From CAZUMW01 sp964621615 (GTDB lineage Bacteria > Desulfobacterota > WTBG01 > CAIYCZ01 > CAIRTM01), in the NCBI GenBank assembly GCA_964621615.1, contig CAZUMW010000011.1:45639-109638 (forward strand): DNA of 64,000 nt, given 5' to 3'. Below the pieces are notes generated by a model. It ran no database searches, was not told the DNA's origin, and saw nothing but the letters and a program-made list of their open reading frames with translations. How positions within the stretch are numbered: position 1 is the first letter of the stretch; every line of letters begins with the position of its first letter. The translations under genes and the position numbers were made by a program. Below are positions 1 to 8,861 of this stretch, piece after piece.

Positions 1-757
1 TAACGTCCGGTGAAGACCCTGCGGCAGCGAAATGATCCGGGCGCAGGCTGTCCACAGTCAGAAGGATAACATTGAGCGGAGGATGCCGGTAACGGTATAT
101 CACATACAGAGCCTGGCTGATTGCTGTCGCGATCAGGATAATATAAGCCGCCTGTACGAAGCGGCGGCTGTGATGCGAAGGCATATGACGCTTCCAGGTA
201 AAAGCAACCGCCATGACGGTGCCGATCAGGGAAGAAGCCCAGTTAAGAGCAATATCTTTGAACTCATAATACCGATTCGGAAGCATTTCCTGGACAGCCT
301 CATCAACATAACCCACTGAGATGCAGTAACCCAAAACGCACAGATACACCAGCGGGGACGTAATATGCAGTGAAAATGCTCGATAGGTCAAGAAAGCAAG
401 CACAGTATATTCAATGAGGTGGAGTTTCTCCGCACTGTACTCGCAGCTGTAAAGCAGAAGCATCGCAAGAGCGCTGATACACACAAAAAATCCGAAATAA
501 AAAAGAAAGCTTTTTTTCCGTTCGATAAAAGCAATGTACAGAAACAGCACTGCTGCACAAACAGGAACGATAAGAATTGAAAACAGCTTCATGCTCTGCG
601 GATATGCGGCTGTCAGGCTGTTCCAGATGACGGGAAATACAGGAAGAAAGACAAAAATCAGGATTGTGTACAGACTGAGAAGTCCCCATCTGCGAACATA
701 CTGTCCGAATGCGCAGCAATAATGTTTGTTTGAGGTGATTTTTTTATCCCGGGGCAT
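1..757 (-). CDS. VanZ-like membrane domain fused to a sulfatase domain (partial)
   Basis: This reading frame is open on the minus strand from an ATG at 757 to the window edge, so only the N-terminal ~252 residues are visible. It shows several hydrophobic helices and then a VanZ-like stretch ('LHLIEYTVLAFLTYRAF', then 'YVDEAVQEMLPNR', then 'DIALNWASSLIGT'). Near the edge the motif 'NVILLTVDSLRPDHF' matches the N terminus of the alkaline phosphatase/sulfatase superfamily, including the metal-binding Asp. The expected architecture is a membrane-anchored sulfatase or phosphoglycerol-transferase-like enzyme acting outside the membrane. The catalytic nucleophile and most of the enzyme lie off-window. 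No clear ribosome-binding site precedes 757, so the start is uncertain. Confidence 0.7.
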   Translation of the reverse strand, partial: MPRDKKITSNKHYCCAFGQYVRRWGLLSLYTILIFVFLPVFPVIWNSLTAAYPQSMKLFSILIVPVCAAVLFLYIAFIERKKSFLFYFGFFVCISALAMLLLYSCEYSAEKLHLIEYTVLAFLTYRAFSLHITSPLVYLCVLGYCISVGYVDEAVQEMLPNRYYEFKDIALNWASSLIGTVMAVAFTWKRHMPSHHSRRFVQAAYIILIATAISQALYVIYRYRHPPLNVILLTVDSLRPDHFAAAGSSPDV

Positions 758-969
758 TATATTCTGAGTGATATACAAACCGGTTGCGGCAAAGGTTCAA
801 TGTGTGGTAGTTTCTGTAACTGTAACATAATCGAATTAAAAATAATATCATATATAGTATAATATTTGCATAATATCCTTGAAAATTTTCTGCTGTACAA
901 TGCACATGCAGCGTGGAAGCACACAATACAATAAGCGGTGCCAGTGTGTCAGAGAGTATATGAAAGGAT

Positions 970-1566
970 ATGCACACTGATATGTATAATTTTTTTAAAC
1001 AATTTCTGCTTGATATAAAAACTACCGGAGCGATTGCGCCTTCGTCTGAACGTCTGGCATTGCAGTTCATAAACTCCGTGAATCTTGCAGATGCTAAAGC
1101 GGTTATAGAGTTCGGAGCGGGAAATGGTATACTCACCGAAAAGATTCATCAGCATTTACCCAGCAATGCTGTGTTTTTTTCGATGGAAATAAACCCCTAC
1201 TTTGTGCATGAATCACGCAAGCGATGCCCGGAGGTTCCGGTGTATCATGACTCGGCATTTAATTTCAATAAATACCTTGAATTGAACGGTGTCAGGAAAT
1301 GTGACTGTATTATTTCAAGCCTGCCGTGGTCGTTTTTTCCCCCGCGAGCACAGGAGGAGCTGCTGGTTAAAATAAACAGAGCGCTTTCGCCCGGCGGCGA
1401 ATTCGTCACCTATTCATACATGCATACCCTTCTGTTTCCAAATGCCCGAAAATTCAAACAGTCATTGAACAGATATTTTGATTCGGTACGGGAATCAAAA
1501 TTGATCTGGGAAAATTTCCCGCCTGTTCTGCTGTATTATGTTCAGAGTAATGCTTTTGCGTGTTAA
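970..1566 (+). CDS. Class I SAM-dependent methyltransferase, phospholipid-methyltransferase-like
   Basis: A 198-residue protein. It opens with a helix and 'TTGAIAPSSERLA', the phrase typical of PmtA-like phospholipid N-methyltransferases and rRNA-dimethylase-like enzymes. 'VIEFGAGNGILTEKI' follows as the SAM-binding motif I, and 'CDCIISSLPWSFFP' is the motif IV region. The likely reaction is methyl transfer from SAM to a membrane lipid head group, but the substrate cannot be read from the sequence. The ATG at 982 is an alternative start: the purine-rich AAAGGA at 963-968 is too close to 970 and rather far from 982. The gene stands alone, divergent from the sulfatase-like gene. Confidence 0.75.
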   Translation: MHTDMYNFFKQFLLDIKTTGAIAPSSERLALQFINSVNLADAKAVIEFGAGNGILTEKIHQHLPSNAVFFSMEINPYFVHESRKRCPEVPVYHDSAFNFNKYLELNGVRKCDCIISSLPWSFFPPRAQEELLVKINRALSPGGEFVTYSYMHTLLFPNARKFKQSLNRYFDSVRESKLIWENFPPVLLYYVQSNAFAC

Positions 1567-1823
1567 AAGATTTCTTTATTTACCCGGGGGAAGCGAGGCT
1601 ACGTTATAATAAGTCTTGCATATAAAGATTAATGTGTGCTATAAATTACTGTTTTATCGAACAAATCGATTTGTGCTGTGTGCCCAGGTAGATGCTTGAC
1701 GCACCGGCATGTAAAGGCTAACCCATATCATTTTCCGGGCTTCCGGGTGAAGGATGCCAGTGAGTCATCCTGTTGTCTTTGAACGGCAATTATTCCCGAT
1801 GCCTAACGCAAAGGAGGTATACT
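1567..1823 (+). promoter_or_regulatory. Leader region of the rpsB operon
   Basis: About 257 bases without a gene precede rpsB. A TATAAT hexamer lies at 1605-1610, but no convincing -35 is seen. The later part can fold into short hairpins (for example GGATG...CATCC just before 1770). A strong ribosome-binding site, AAGGAGGT, sits at 1811-1818. Ribosomal-protein operons often carry leader structures for autoregulation; that role here is inference. Confidence 0.35.
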
Positions 1824-2588
1824 GTGGCACCAATAATTAACATGAAACAATTACTTGAAGCCGGCGTTCATTTCGGCCACCAAACCAGCAAGTGGCACCC
1901 TAAAATGAAACCGTATATTTTCGGTGCACGCAATGGAATTCATATTATAGATCTCCAAAAGACGGTCATACTGTTCAAGGAGGCGTATGAATTTGTTATC
2001 GATACGGTTGCTCAGGGCAAAAAGGTTATGTTTGTCGGCACAAAGAGACAGGCAAAAGAGGCTATAATTGAAGAAGCCGAGCGGTCGAATATGTTTTACA
2101 TAACAAACCGGTGGCTTGGCGGGCTCATGACAAATTTTCAGACGGTCAAGAAAAGCCTCGAGCGAATGAAAATGCTTGAGCAGATGCGTGACGACGGAAG
2201 CTTTGAAAGCTTCAAGAAAAAAGAGGTTCTTGGCTTTGAGCGAGAAATAGAAAAATTAAATTTTGTATTTAACGGAATACGTTCTATGGAGGATGTTCCG
2301 GGGGCGGTGTTTATCGTTGATCCCAAAAAAGAGCGCATAGCGCTTGCCGAAGCACGGCGGCTTGACATACCGACCATAGCTCTTGTCGACACGAATACAA
2401 ATCCTGATGGTATTGACTTTGTTGTGCCATCAAACGATGATGCAATCCGGGCCGTGAAGCTGTTCAGCTCCAAAATTGCTGATGCCTGCATTGAAGGCGA
2501 AAGAAAGCGGCAGGAAATGATTCAGCAGCAGGCTCTGGAAGCAGCGAGAGAAGCCAAAGAGCAGGTAGAGGAAGAGGTCGCTGAATAG
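1824..2588 (+). CDS. rpsB: 30S ribosomal protein S2
   Basis: Ribosomal protein S2, a late-assembling protein on the back of the small subunit needed for S1 binding. The GTG at 1824 is chosen because AAGGAGGT ends 5 bases before it and the protein then reads 'VAPIINMKQLLEAGVHFGH', the family N terminus. The length is 254 residues. Diagnostic phrases are 'GHQTSKWHPKMKPYIF', 'NRWLGGLMTN' and 'PGAVFIVDPKKE'. The C-terminal tail is glutamate/lysine-rich. It heads the conserved rpsB-tsf-pyrH-frr chain and is probably cotranscribed with tsf 52 bases downstream. Confidence 0.97.
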   Translation: MAPIINMKQLLEAGVHFGHQTSKWHPKMKPYIFGARNGIHIIDLQKTVILFKEAYEFVIDTVAQGKKVMFVGTKRQAKEAIIEEAERSNMFYITNRWLGGLMTNFQTVKKSLERMKMLEQMRDDGSFESFKKKEVLGFEREIEKLNFVFNGIRSMEDVPGAVFIVDPKKERIALAEARRLDIPTIALVDTNTNPDGIDFVVPSNDDAIRAVKLFSSKIADACIEGERKRQEMIQQQALEAAREAKEQVEEEVAE

Positions 2589-2640
2589 CTGAATACAAAT
2601 TACCCCACTGCACATATCTACAAAGGGAGGAAAGCTGAAA

Positions 2641-3234
2641 ATGTCTGTTGATGCAAAGACAGTAAAAGCGCTTCGGGACAAAACCGGTGCGCCCATGATG
2701 GATTGCAAGGAAGCGCTGAGCCAAACAGGCGGTGATATCGAAAAGGCAACTGTGTATCTCAGAGAAAAGGGAATGGCTTCGGCAGGAAAAAAAGCCGGAC
2801 GGTCTACTCAGGATGGTAAAATTATATCCTATATTCACCCCGGAGATAAGCTCGGGGTGCTTGTCGAAATCAACTGCGAAACGGATTTTGTTGCAAAAGG
2901 GGCTGAGTTCGGTGAATTTGCTAAAGATATAGCAATGCATATTGCAGCTGCAAATCCGCGGTTTTTAACCAGCGAGGATGTTCCAGAAAGCGTTCTGGAT
3001 GAGGAGCGGGCTATTTACCGCACGCAGGCGCTTAATGAGAATAAGCCTGAAAAAATTGTCGATAAAATCGTTGAAGGCAGGCTGGGCAAGTTTTACACAG
3101 AGTGCTGCCTGATGGATCAGCTCTTTGTGAAAAATGACAAGATGACTATTTCGGAATATGTTAAAAGCGCTGTTGCCAAATTCGGTGAAAATATAAAAAT
3201 CGCCCGGTTCGCCCGGTTTCGCATAGGAGAGTAG
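2641..3234 (+). CDS. tsf: Elongation factor Ts
   Basis: EF-Ts exchanges GDP for GTP on EF-Tu. The 197-residue protein is the short form, lacking the extended second core subdomain of the ~280-residue E. coli type. The N-terminal UBA-like domain is clear ('LRDKTGAPMMDCKEAL'). The EF-Tu contact signature 'NCETDFVAKG' is intact, and a compact core follows. The ribosome-binding site GGGAGGAAAG lies 6-15 bases before the ATG. It follows rpsB by 52 bases and precedes pyrH by 16 bases, consistent with one operon. Confidence 0.97.
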   Translation: MSVDAKTVKALRDKTGAPMMDCKEALSQTGGDIEKATVYLREKGMASAGKKAGRSTQDGKIISYIHPGDKLGVLVEINCETDFVAKGAEFGEFAKDIAMHIAAANPRFLTSEDVPESVLDEERAIYRTQALNENKPEKIVDKIVEGRLGKFYTECCLMDQLFVKNDKMTISEYVKSAVAKFGENIKIARFARFRIGE

Positions 3235-3250
3235 CTGAAGGATCCAGCCG

Positions 3251-3976
3251 ATGGCAGATAACAATGTGCATAAATACGCACGGGTGATTCTCAAGCTGAG
3301 CGGTGAAGTATTCAAGGGCAATAAAGCCTATGGAATTGATGCTTCGGTTGTTCACGGCATTGCTCAGGAAATTAAAAATATACATAGCTGGGGCGTTGAA
3401 ATAGGTATCGTCATAGGCGGTGGTAATATCTTCAGAGGTGTTTCGGAAAGCGCAGCAGGGATGGACCGGTCGAGTGCCGATCATATGGGCATGCTTGCTA
3501 CAGTTATGAACTGCCTTTCGCTGCAGGATGCGCTTGAAAAAAATGGGGTAACGACACGCGTACAGTCTGCCATACAAATGCATCAGATCGCCGAGCCCTA
3601 TATACGAAGGCGCGCCATTCGGCACCTTGAAAAAAAACGAGTGGTTGTTTTCGCTGCGGGAACGGGAAACCCCTTTTTTTCCACTGATACCGCTGCAGCG
3701 CTCCGCGCAAGTGAAATAAACGCAGAGGTGCTTTTAAAAGCAACCAAAGTAGACGGCGTATATGATAAGGATCCAGCAGAGGCCGCAGATGCGCAGCAGT
3801 TTGAGGAACTGACGTATCAGGAAGTTCTTGAAAAAAAGCTCGGTGTTATGGATTTAACTGCTATCACTCTGTGTATGGATAATAATATACCGCTGATTGT
3901 GTTCAACCTGCATGTGCCGGGTAATATTGCTAAAGCAGTTCATGGAGCTAAAATCGGAACATATATACGAGGTTAG
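3251..3976 (+). CDS. pyrH: UMP kinase
   Basis: Amino-acid-kinase-fold UMP kinase (UMP + ATP to UDP + ADP), a hexameric step of pyrimidine nucleotide synthesis. The 241-residue length is typical. Visible motifs are 'RVILKLSGEVF' at the N terminus, the glycine-rich 'VIGGGNIFRG', 'GMLATVMNCLSLQDAL', 'GTGNPFFSTDTAAALRA' (UMP and effector contact region) and 'KATKVDGVYDKDP'. The ATG at 3251 follows GAAGGA with good spacing. Three bases separate its stop from frr, indicating translational coupling. Confidence 0.97.
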   Translation: MADNNVHKYARVILKLSGEVFKGNKAYGIDASVVHGIAQEIKNIHSWGVEIGIVIGGGNIFRGVSESAAGMDRSSADHMGMLATVMNCLSLQDALEKNGVTTRVQSAIQMHQIAEPYIRRRAIRHLEKKRVVVFAAGTGNPFFSTDTAAALRASEINAEVLLKATKVDGVYDKDPAEAADAQQFEELTYQEVLEKKLGVMDLTAITLCMDNNIPLIVFNLHVPGNIAKAVHGAKIGTYIRG

Positions 3977-3979
3977 AAC

Positions 3980-4537
3980 ATGGAAAAAGAATATGTTAAA
4001 GAAGCAAAGGATGAAATGGAAAAAAGCATTGACGCTTTTGAAAAAGAGCTCGGCAGGGTGCGCACAGGGCGGGCGTCAGTGAATCTCCTCGACAGTGTCC
4101 GCGTTGACTATTACGGGACACCCACACCGCTGAATCAGCTTGCCACACTTTCTGTTCCCGAGCCGAGGCTTATTACGATTAAACCATGGGATGTAAGCAT
4201 TATTAAAGAAATTGAAAAGGCGATACTAAAATCAGAGCTCGGCCTTACTCCCAACAATGATGGAAAGATGATTCGTGTTTCTATTCCGGCTCTTACTCAG
4301 GAGAGGCGCAACGAGCTTGTGAAACTGGTTAAAAAAATGGCTGAAAATTGCCGGGTCGCCGTGAGAAATCATCGCAGAAAGATTAATGATAATTTAAAGC
4401 AATCCAAGAATGACAAAGAAATTTCGGAAGATGAATTTTTCAAGGCACAGGAAGACGTTCAGCAGGTTACCGATTCCTATATTGTCAAAGTTGATGAAAT
4501 AGCAGAAAAGAAAGAAAAGGAAATTCTCGAATTCTGA
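3980..4537 (+). CDS. frr: Ribosome recycling factor
   Basis: RRF splits post-termination ribosomes together with EF-G. The 185-residue length is exactly typical. The two-domain family phrases are present: 'RVRTGRASVNLLD', 'VDYYGTPTPLNQLA', 'PWDVSIIKEIEKAI', 'SELGLTPNNDGKMIR' and 'ALTQERRNELVKLVKK'. It is the last gene of the rpsB-tsf-pyrH-frr group and is followed by an inverted repeat at 4551-4587. Confidence 0.97.
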   Translation: MEKEYVKEAKDEMEKSIDAFEKELGRVRTGRASVNLLDSVRVDYYGTPTPLNQLATLSVPEPRLITIKPWDVSIIKEIEKAILKSELGLTPNNDGKMIRVSIPALTQERRNELVKLVKKMAENCRVAVRNHRRKINDNLKQSKNDKEISEDEFFKAQEDVQQVTDSYIVKVDEIAEKKEKEILEF

Positions 4538-4550
4538 GATACGCCTATTT

Positions 4551-4587
4551 ATAACATAGCCGGCTGTGCTATGGCCGGTTATGTTAT
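4551..4587 (+). terminator. Inverted repeat after frr, possible terminator
   Basis: ATAACATAGCCGG at 4551-4563 pairs with CCGGTTATGTTAT at 4575-4587, a 13-bp stem with one G-U pair and an 11-base loop. No uridine run follows, so it may be a Rho-assisted terminator or an RNA-end stabiliser rather than a classical intrinsic terminator. A ~270-base gap to uppS follows. Confidence 0.5.
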
Positions 4588-4790
4588 TCCCTCTCTTACA
4601 CCCCAGTGCGGCGACGGTACCCATTGTTCCTTTTTGTTAGAACAGGCCGTTTAATCCCCTCCCAACGCAAGTGTTATGTATAGAGGCATGCATTGTGTTC
4701 AGATGCCCCATTCGTCTTATTAGCTTATTTTCGGCATTTTTGCACTGAGACAGATGAAAAGGACAGCGTACCATGCATGTGTGAAAAATC

Positions 4791-4819
4791 TTGTCGTGCA
4801 GTTTTTTTTATGATATTTT
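4791..4819 (+). promoter_or_regulatory. Candidate sigma-70 promoter for uppS operon
   Basis: TTGTCG (4791-4796) and TATTTT (4814-4819) are separated by 17 bases and lie about 40 bases before the chosen uppS start. The match to consensus is moderate. It would give a short AT-rich leader with no obvious Shine-Dalgarno sequence. Confidence 0.35.
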
Positions 4820-4856
4820 AGTAGTTTACTTAGATAAAATTTTTAAAATAATTACA

Positions 4857-5624
4857 ATGGCAGCTCATACTTTAAGCACTGAGAGGCTTCCCCGTCACGT
4901 GGCCATTATAATGGATGGCAATGGAAGATGGGCAAGGCGCAGAGCTCTTTCACGGATCATGGGACACAGAAAGGGAATGGAATCCGTGAAGGAAACCGTC
5001 AGGGTTTGTCGTGAGATTGGAATAGAAGTTTTAACACTCTATGCTTTTTCATCCGAAAACTGGAAGCGTCCGCGCAGAGAAGTTCGCTCGCTCATGTCTC
5101 TGCTTAAGCGCTATATACGGTCTGAAGTTAAAGATTTGAACAAAAACGATATAAAATTACAGGCAATAGGCTCTATTGATCTGCTCCCCGATGATGTGAA
5201 GGATATTTTATCATATGCTATCGAGTCAACAAAACAAAACTCGTCGATGATATTAAATGTGGCGCTGAGTTACGGGGCACGTGATGAAATTCTTCACGCA
5301 GTAAAACGCATTGCCTGCATGGCTGCTGAAGGAACCGTACAGCCGGAAGATATTGACGAACCGTTTTTTTCGCAGCATCTGTATACTGAAAAGCTTCCCG
5401 ACCCTGATTTGCTTATCAGAACAAGCGGCGAATTCCGGGTAAGCAATTTTTTGCTCTGGCAGCTGGCATATACTGAAATATACGTTACAGATGTTCTATG
5501 GCCTGATTTCAGGAAAAAGGACATTTATGCAGCGCTTGCCGATTATCAGAAACGAAAACGCCGCTTCGGACTCACCGATGAACAAATTGAGACCTCACAG
5601 AAAAAAAGTTCATCAAAGAAATAA
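4857..5624 (+). CDS. uppS: Isoprenyl (undecaprenyl) diphosphate synthase
   Basis: Cis-prenyltransferase that condenses isopentenyl diphosphates onto farnesyl diphosphate to make the lipid carrier for peptidoglycan and O-antigen. The conserved 'HVAIIMDGNGRWA' carries the catalytic Asp. 'TLYAFSSENWKRP' and 'LLIRTSGEFRVSNFLLWQ' are intact, and the tail is lysine-rich. The ATG at 4857 gives 255 residues. The frame is open further upstream (to 4791), but that would add a non-conserved extension and collide with the proposed promoter. It begins the uppS-cdsA-dxr-rseP envelope and isoprenoid run. Confidence 0.95.
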   Translation: MAAHTLSTERLPRHVAIIMDGNGRWARRRALSRIMGHRKGMESVKETVRVCREIGIEVLTLYAFSSENWKRPRREVRSLMSLLKRYIRSEVKDLNKNDIKLQAIGSIDLLPDDVKDILSYAIESTKQNSSMILNVALSYGARDEILHAVKRIACMAAEGTVQPEDIDEPFFSQHLYTEKLPDPDLLIRTSGEFRVSNFLLWQLAYTEIYVTDVLWPDFRKKDIYAALADYQKRKRRFGLTDEQIETSQKKSSSKK

Positions 5625-5732
5625 CCCTTTTTTGTGAGTTTCGGACATGAACATCCTGTATTGGTACGGTATTGATTTTGGCGCCTGTTCTAAGACATCA
5701 GCATTCTTTAAAAGATAGAGATTCCGCACATA

Positions 5733-6560
5733 ATGATTAAACGGATAGCGACGGCAGCTTTCGGCATACCGATTGTTTATTGTGCTGTAACAATTTTCAG
5801 CCCGTTTGCATTTTTTATGTGCGTAGGGATTATTGTGGCAGTTTCACTTGATGAGTTTTGCAGAATGGCGCTTCCGGTGCACACCGCTAAAACCCGTGCG
5901 TGCATATGCGCACTGGGCTTTTTGCTTGTTTCATCGGGCTTCGCGGATATGAATATATATAAGGATGCTCTGTTATTTCCGGGTCCGATATTAATCATCT
6001 GCTGCTGCCTGATTTTAGCCATGCTGTTTGTATATCATATTGTGCGCTCAGAGGATCTCGGCAGCGCTTTTTACCGTATTGCCGTTACCTTCCTCGGCTT
6101 ATGGTACATAGCAATTTTATTTTCATATGTTATGGTAATAAGAGAGCGCGCAAACGGTGTGCATTTGTTGTTCTTCCTGCTTTTTATCACATGGGCCGGC
6201 GATATCGGTGCGTATATAATCGGAACCTGGAAAGGAAAAACCCCTCTGGCGCCGCGTATAAGCCCGAAAAAAACAATTGAGGGGGCTTTCGGAAGCATCG
6301 TTTGTTCCTTTTTGACCGCCATTGCGTGCCGGGCTCTTTTTTTTCATACTATGAGCTATGGGGACTGTTTTGTTTTAACCCTGTGCGTGAATATCCTCAA
6401 CCAGTTTGGAGATCTAAGCGAATCTCTTATAAAGCGCGCCTCTGGGATAAGTGAGTCCGGGAGCATTTTGCCAGGACACGGCGGCATGCTTGATAGAATT
6501 GACAGCCTTCTTTTTGCCGCACCATTTGTGTATTATTATGCGCACTATATGTCGGTATAG
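5733..6560 (+). CDS. cdsA: Phosphatidate cytidylyltransferase
   Basis: Integral membrane enzyme making CDP-diacylglycerol from phosphatidic acid and CTP, the precursor of all phospholipids here (compare pssA and cls in this window). The 275 residues contain about eight hydrophobic helices. The family signature is visible near the C terminus: 'RISPKKTIEGAFGS', then 'NQFGDLSESLIKR' and 'PGHGGMLDRIDS', with the metal-binding Asp residues. It lies 6 bases upstream of dxr, so the two are probably cotranscribed. Confidence 0.94.
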   Translation: MIKRIATAAFGIPIVYCAVTIFSPFAFFMCVGIIVAVSLDEFCRMALPVHTAKTRACICALGFLLVSSGFADMNIYKDALLFPGPILIICCCLILAMLFVYHIVRSEDLGSAFYRIAVTFLGLWYIAILFSYVMVIRERANGVHLLFFLLFITWAGDIGAYIIGTWKGKTPLAPRISPKKTIEGAFGSIVCSFLTAIACRALFFHTMSYGDCFVLTLCVNILNQFGDLSESLIKRASGISESGSILPGHGGMLDRIDSLLFAAPFVYYYAHYMSV

Positions 6561-6566
6561 ATAATC

Positions 6567-7736
6567 ATGATGAATGTATCAATTCTTGGATCAACCGGAT
6601 CAATTGGCACAAACACACTTGAGGTTATATCTCGCTATCCTCGGCACTATAACGTTATCGGGCTCGCTGCCGGAAAAAATATTGCAAAGCTCGCCGATCA
6701 GGTACGTGCATTTTCGCCGGATGTTGTTGCCATAGCTGATCCGGGGGATGAAAAAATTCTTCGTGAAAGAATAACAGCCTACGATACATGCCTGCCGGAG
6801 ATTGTGACCGGTGAAGCGGGCATGACTACGGTTGCAACGCTTGCTGAATCAGATATGGTCGTGTCTGCTATAACGGGTGCCGCAGGCATGCTTCCCACAA
6901 TTGCAGCGGTTCGGGCCCGAAAGGATATAGCTCTTGCAAATAAAGAAGCCCTCGTTATGGCAGGGGAGCTTTTGATGAGCGAGTCACGCCAAAACGGCTC
7001 ACGCATAATACCTGTGGACAGTGAGCACAGCGCGATTTATCAGCTTCTTCAGAATGAAACGCCGCGCCGCGCTTTAAAAAGAATAATTCTTACCGCATCA
7101 GGAGGGCCGTTTCTTGATAAATCGATCGAGGATATAGCAGGCGCACAGCCCGCGGAAGCTCTAAACCACCCCCGCTGGGAAATGGGCAATAAAGTTACGA
7201 TCGACTCTGCATCTCTTATGAACAAAGGTCTTGAAGTTATAGAGGCGCACTGGCTTTTCGGCCTGTCCGCTGATGAGATTGATGTCGTTATACACCCTCA
7301 AAGTATAATACATTCCATGGTGGAATATGTTGACGGCACAATCCTGGCGCAGCTTTCAGTTCCTGATATGCGCGGCCCAATCGCTTTTGCGCTTTCATGC
7401 CCTGAGCGCCTTCAGAGCATCATGCAGAACCTTGACCTGATACAGTATGGAACCCTGACATTCAGCGCGCCCGATGGCATCCGCTTTCCCAATCTCGGGC
7501 TTGCCTATGGCGCGCTTCGTGAGGGCGGGCTGATGCCTGCTGTATTGAATGCAGCAAATGAAATAGCGGTTCAAAAATTTTGTGATAAGCAGCTGCCGTT
7601 TAATAAAATGCCGGTACTTATCGAAGCTGTTATGGGCCGCTTTGATAATGCACCGGAGGTGACCCTCGACAATATTCTGCTCGCAGATGAATGGGCCCGG
7701 CAGGAGTCTCACCGTGTGCTTAATCAATTATCATAA
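6567..7736 (+). CDS. dxr: 1-deoxy-D-xylulose 5-phosphate reductoisomerase
   Basis: Second enzyme of the MEP isoprenoid pathway: DXP + NADPH to MEP. At 389 residues it is full length. The NADPH-binding loop 'ILGSTGSIGTNTLEVI', 'ALANKEALVMAG', the metal and substrate motif 'PVDSEHSAIYQ', and 'NHPRWEMGNKVTIDSASLMN' are all present. Its presence shows that isoprenoids, and hence undecaprenyl phosphate made by the neighbouring uppS, come from the MEP route. Two adjacent ATGs lie at 6567 and 6570; either could be used. Confidence 0.97.
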   Translation: MMNVSILGSTGSIGTNTLEVISRYPRHYNVIGLAAGKNIAKLADQVRAFSPDVVAIADPGDEKILRERITAYDTCLPEIVTGEAGMTTVATLAESDMVVSAITGAAGMLPTIAAVRARKDIALANKEALVMAGELLMSESRQNGSRIIPVDSEHSAIYQLLQNETPRRALKRIILTASGGPFLDKSIEDIAGAQPAEALNHPRWEMGNKVTIDSASLMNKGLEVIEAHWLFGLSADEIDVVIHPQSIIHSMVEYVDGTILAQLSVPDMRGPIAFALSCPERLQSIMQNLDLIQYGTLTFSAPDGIRFPNLGLAYGALREGGLMPAVLNAANEIAVQKFCDKQLPFNKMPVLIEAVMGRFDNAPEVTLDNILLADEWARQESHRVLNQLS

Positions 7737-7750
7737 TCGCAGGTAATGCT

Positions 7751-8836
7751 ATGGGATTTTTTGTCACGTATTTAATACCCGCTGCGGTATTGCTGGGAGT
7801 GCTTATATTTGTTCATGAGCTTGGTCATTTTATCGTTGCCAAGATGTGCGGCGTACGGGTGCTGAAGTTCTCACTGGGCTTCGGGCCGAAGCTTGCCGGC
7901 AGGAAAATCGGCGAAACCGAATACATATTATCGCTGCTGCCCCTTGGGGGATATGTTAAGCCGCTCGGTGAAAATCCTGAAGAGCCGATATCTGATGATG
8001 AAAAGCCGTATTCATTAAATTATCAGAGCATCCCTAAACGTTTTGCAATTCTTGCAGCCGGGTCGCTTTTTAACATTGTGTTTGCCGGGTTTGTATTCAC
8101 CTGCTTATATATGGCAGGCGTGCCCAAACTCAAGCCGCTTGTCGGCGATGTGCAGCCGTCATCGCCTGCGCACCGTGCCGGTCTGCAGGCAGGGGATCTT
8201 ATTGTCGGCGTAAATGGACAGGATATTGAGCTGTGGGATGAATTATCTTATGCAATACAGGACGCCGGCGGCTCTGCAGTCTCCATCCGGGTTAATCGAG
8301 AGGGGACTGTCAAGAGCTTTACTATTACGCCAGAAAAAACCGAAACAACCAACGTTCTTGGTGAAAAGTCCACTGTGTACAGGATCGGTATAGAGGCTCA
8401 GACAACAGAGGATGCTGTTATACATAAGCGGTATTCCCCGCCTGTAGCTGTATGGAAAGGTGTTCAGGATACGGTAAAGTGGTCCGTGCTTACGCTGAAA
8501 GGGCTGTATGTTATAGTGAAAAACCCTGTTGAGCGTCGCAAGGATCTTGGCGGCCCCATTCTGATCGGAAAGCTTGCCGGTGACTTTGCCCAGGTCAGCA
8601 TTATGAGCTTTGTTGTGTTAATGGCAATGATCAGCGTTAACCTTGGCGTTCTCAATCTGCTGCCGATCCCCATTCTTGATGGAGGGCATATACTGTTTCT
8701 GTGTATAGAAGCGATTAAGGGCAGCCCCATAAACGTCAGAAAGCTTGAAATCGCCCAGCAGATAGGCTTGGCTATTCTGCTGATGCTTATGATATTTGTT
8801 TTTTACAATGATATAACCCGTTTTGTATCACAATAA
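7751..8836 (+). CDS. rseP: Site-2 metalloprotease RseP/RasP family
   Basis: Intramembrane zinc metalloprotease. Family members cleave anti-sigma factors or remnant signal peptides. 'FVHELGHFIVAKM' in the first membrane helix carries the HExxH zinc site. One PDZ domain occupies roughly residues 125-200 ('AHRAGLQAGDLIVGVNGQDI'). The C-terminal 'LNLLPIPILDGGHI' gives the third zinc ligand region. The length of 361 residues fits the single-PDZ subfamily rather than the two-PDZ E. coli RseP (~450). The position after dxr is conserved in many bacteria. Confidence 0.95.
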   Translation: MGFFVTYLIPAAVLLGVLIFVHELGHFIVAKMCGVRVLKFSLGFGPKLAGRKIGETEYILSLLPLGGYVKPLGENPEEPISDDEKPYSLNYQSIPKRFAILAAGSLFNIVFAGFVFTCLYMAGVPKLKPLVGDVQPSSPAHRAGLQAGDLIVGVNGQDIELWDELSYAIQDAGGSAVSIRVNREGTVKSFTITPEKTETTNVLGEKSTVYRIGIEAQTTEDAVIHKRYSPPVAVWKGVQDTVKWSVLTLKGLYVIVKNPVERRKDLGGPILIGKLAGDFAQVSIMSFVVLMAMISVNLGVLNLLPIPILDGGHILFLCIEAIKGSPINVRKLEIAQQIGLAILLMLMIFVFYNDITRFVSQ

Positions 8837-8861
8837 AGTTTAAAACAGCACATGATATTTA

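Noticed and set aside
32..319. Plus-strand open frame at the window start
   Set aside because: It is opposite the VanZ-sulfatase frame, which has clear protein motifs.
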